Below are positions 63,168 to 64,000 of a DNA stretch of 64,000 bases, in pieces. The translations under genes were made by a program, and so were the position numbers. The notes beneath the pieces are model-generated. The model did no database searches. It was not told where the DNA came from and worked only from the letters and a program-made list of their open reading frames with translations. How positions within the stretch are numbered: the stretch's first letter is position 1; the number at the start of each line of letters is the position of its first letter. This stretch comes from JBMHDN01 sp049889355 (lineage in GTDB: Bacteria > Pseudomonadota > Alphaproteobacteria > Puniceispirillales > Puniceispirillaceae): contig JBMHDN010000016.1 in the NCBI GenBank assembly GCA_049889355.1, positions 1 through 64,000 of the forward strand, given 5' to 3'.

Positions 63168-64000
63168 ATGTGGTTTACATTTGGCATGGATAAAACTTGT
63201 GATGTGATATTGCTTGGCGCGGGTGCCAGCCGCCGTTTTAGCGGTTCCGGCGGACCTGCAAAACAATTTATGATGCTGGGAAGCCAGCCTGTCTGGGCCC
63301 ATGCGTTGCGGCCTTTTCAAGATGCAAAGACCTATCACGGTATCTCACTTGGCCAGATTGTGCTGGTCCTGCCTGCTGATTTTGACAGCACTGACATTCA
63401 ATCAGCGCATCCTGAATTGATTTGCACCGCCGGCGGTTCAGAACGTCATTTATCGGTTTATCAGGGCTTGTCTGCATTAAATGCACATAATAGCAATTCA
63501 GATTTTGTGCTGATTCATGATGTGGCGCGGCCTTTTTGCCCGGAAGCGGTACTAGACCGGCTGCTGGGCGCCTTAGCTAAGGGCGCGACGGCCGCTATCC
63601 CTGCCCTGCCGGTGGCCGATACCATCAAACAACATCATGATGGCTATGTAGAGGCCACCTTGCCACGCGGTGCGCTGGCGCGCATTCAGACACCACAGGC
63701 CTTTGATCGCACAGCAATCACAAAGCTGCATGATAGAGGTCTATTGAATGGCTATCCAGACGGGCTGACAGATGATGCCATGCTGTTTGAAGAAGCAGGC
63801 TTACCTGTCAAATTGGTTGAAGGGGCGCCAGAACTGCATAAAATAACCTGGCCCAGTGATATAGGGCCTAATGATATGGTGTCCAATGATTTAGATGAGG
63901 CAGAAACCATGGTTCATACCAGCGCAGCCACGCGTTTTGAGACACGCCATGCCACCGGTTTTGATGTGCATCGCTTTGCAGATGATGCGCCATCAGACGG
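63168..64000 (+). CDS. ispDF: IspDF, bifunctional isoprenoid enzyme (C-terminus cut by window end)
   Basis: Translated by hand from an ATG at 63168 (AGGGG eight bases before it) or 63186. It reads VILLGAGASRRF ... GGPAKQFMMLG, then DFVLIHDVARPF and RIQTPQAF, the IspD cytidylyltransferase motifs. At about 63955 it continues as IspF (TGFDVHRF, the metal-binding DxH). IspD makes CDP-methylerythritol and IspF cyclises it in the MEP isoprenoid pathway. Fused IspDF is common in Alphaproteobacteria. The gene runs past position 64000. Confidence 0.93.
   Translation, partial: MWFTFGMDKTCDVILLGAGASRRFSGSGGPAKQFMMLGSQPVWAHALRPFQDAKTYHGISLGQIVLVLPADFDSTDIQSAHPELICTAGGSERHLSVYQGLSALNAHNSNSDFVLIHDVARPFCPEAVLDRLLGALAKGATAAIPALPVADTIKQHHDGYVEATLPRGALARIQTPQAFDRTAITKLHDRGLLNGYPDGLTDDAMLFEEAGLPVKLVEGAPELHKITWPSDIGPNDMVSNDLDEAETMVHTSAATRFETRHATGFDVHRFADDAPSD

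Overview
The window reads as one continuous piece of an alphaproteobacterial chromosome. Four blocks have typical alphaproteobacterial order: secD-yajC ... pcm-surE-serS-tatCBA-scpBA-SPOR-argS-dgt-erpA; valS-popZ-tolC-pcm2; mfd/sdhE-recG; and ispDF-dusB-ntrB-ntrC-ntrY-ntrX-trkA-dat-hfq with mazG. PopZ (DUF2497), NtrYX and fused IspDF are group-typical. Mid-range base composition, three photolyase-family genes in a row, and short intergenic spaces suggest a sunlit marine lineage, possibly SAR116-like; that placement is an inference and no rRNA is present.

Layout. 1-15.4 kb: secretion (SecD, YajC, TatABC), an AAA+ ATPase (DUF815), a LysM/M23 lipoprotein, Pcm, SurE, SerS, an orphan ABC ATPase, ScpAB, a SPOR protein, ArgS and Dgt, nearly all on the minus strand. 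15.6-16.7 kb: ErpA-type Fe-S carrier and exonuclease III. 16.9-24.7 kb: IlvD (with an intrinsic terminator), ValS, PopZ, TolC and a second Pcm-like methyltransferase. 25-43.9 kb: a more variable region with an MBL hydrolase, three DMT permeases, an MFS permease, tRNA-Cys and tRNA-Asn, a SelD fused to a flavoprotein, MnmH, a HI0933-type flavoprotein, a HIT protein, a fluoroacetate-dehalogenase-like hydrolase, three photolyase/cryptochrome genes, a GST, a HugZ-like protein and a FrnE-like protein. 43.9-52 kb: Mfd, SdhE, RecG, DUF502 and MazG. 51.9-64 kb: an IMPase, Hfq, a class IV aminotransferase, TrkA, NtrXYCB, DusB and the start of IspDF (cut by the window end).

How the genes work together. 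Sec and Tat export genes lie close together and share Lys/Ala-rich tails. selD and mnmH form a compact 2-selenouridine tRNA-modification unit. The photolyases, Mfd, RecG and XthA give a DNA-damage-repair emphasis. The Ntr two-component genes lie in one run, but the NtrC AAA+ domain is degenerate and neither NtrC nor NtrX shows a GAFTGA loop, so sigma-54-independent control is likely.

Most notable non-coding features: both tRNA genes are followed closely by a partial copy of their own 3' part, and several 12-18 bp tandem arrays sit in gene-flanking spaces, including one that carries the stop codons at the convergent recG/DUF502 junction. No CRISPR array, integrase, transposase or prophage gene was seen.
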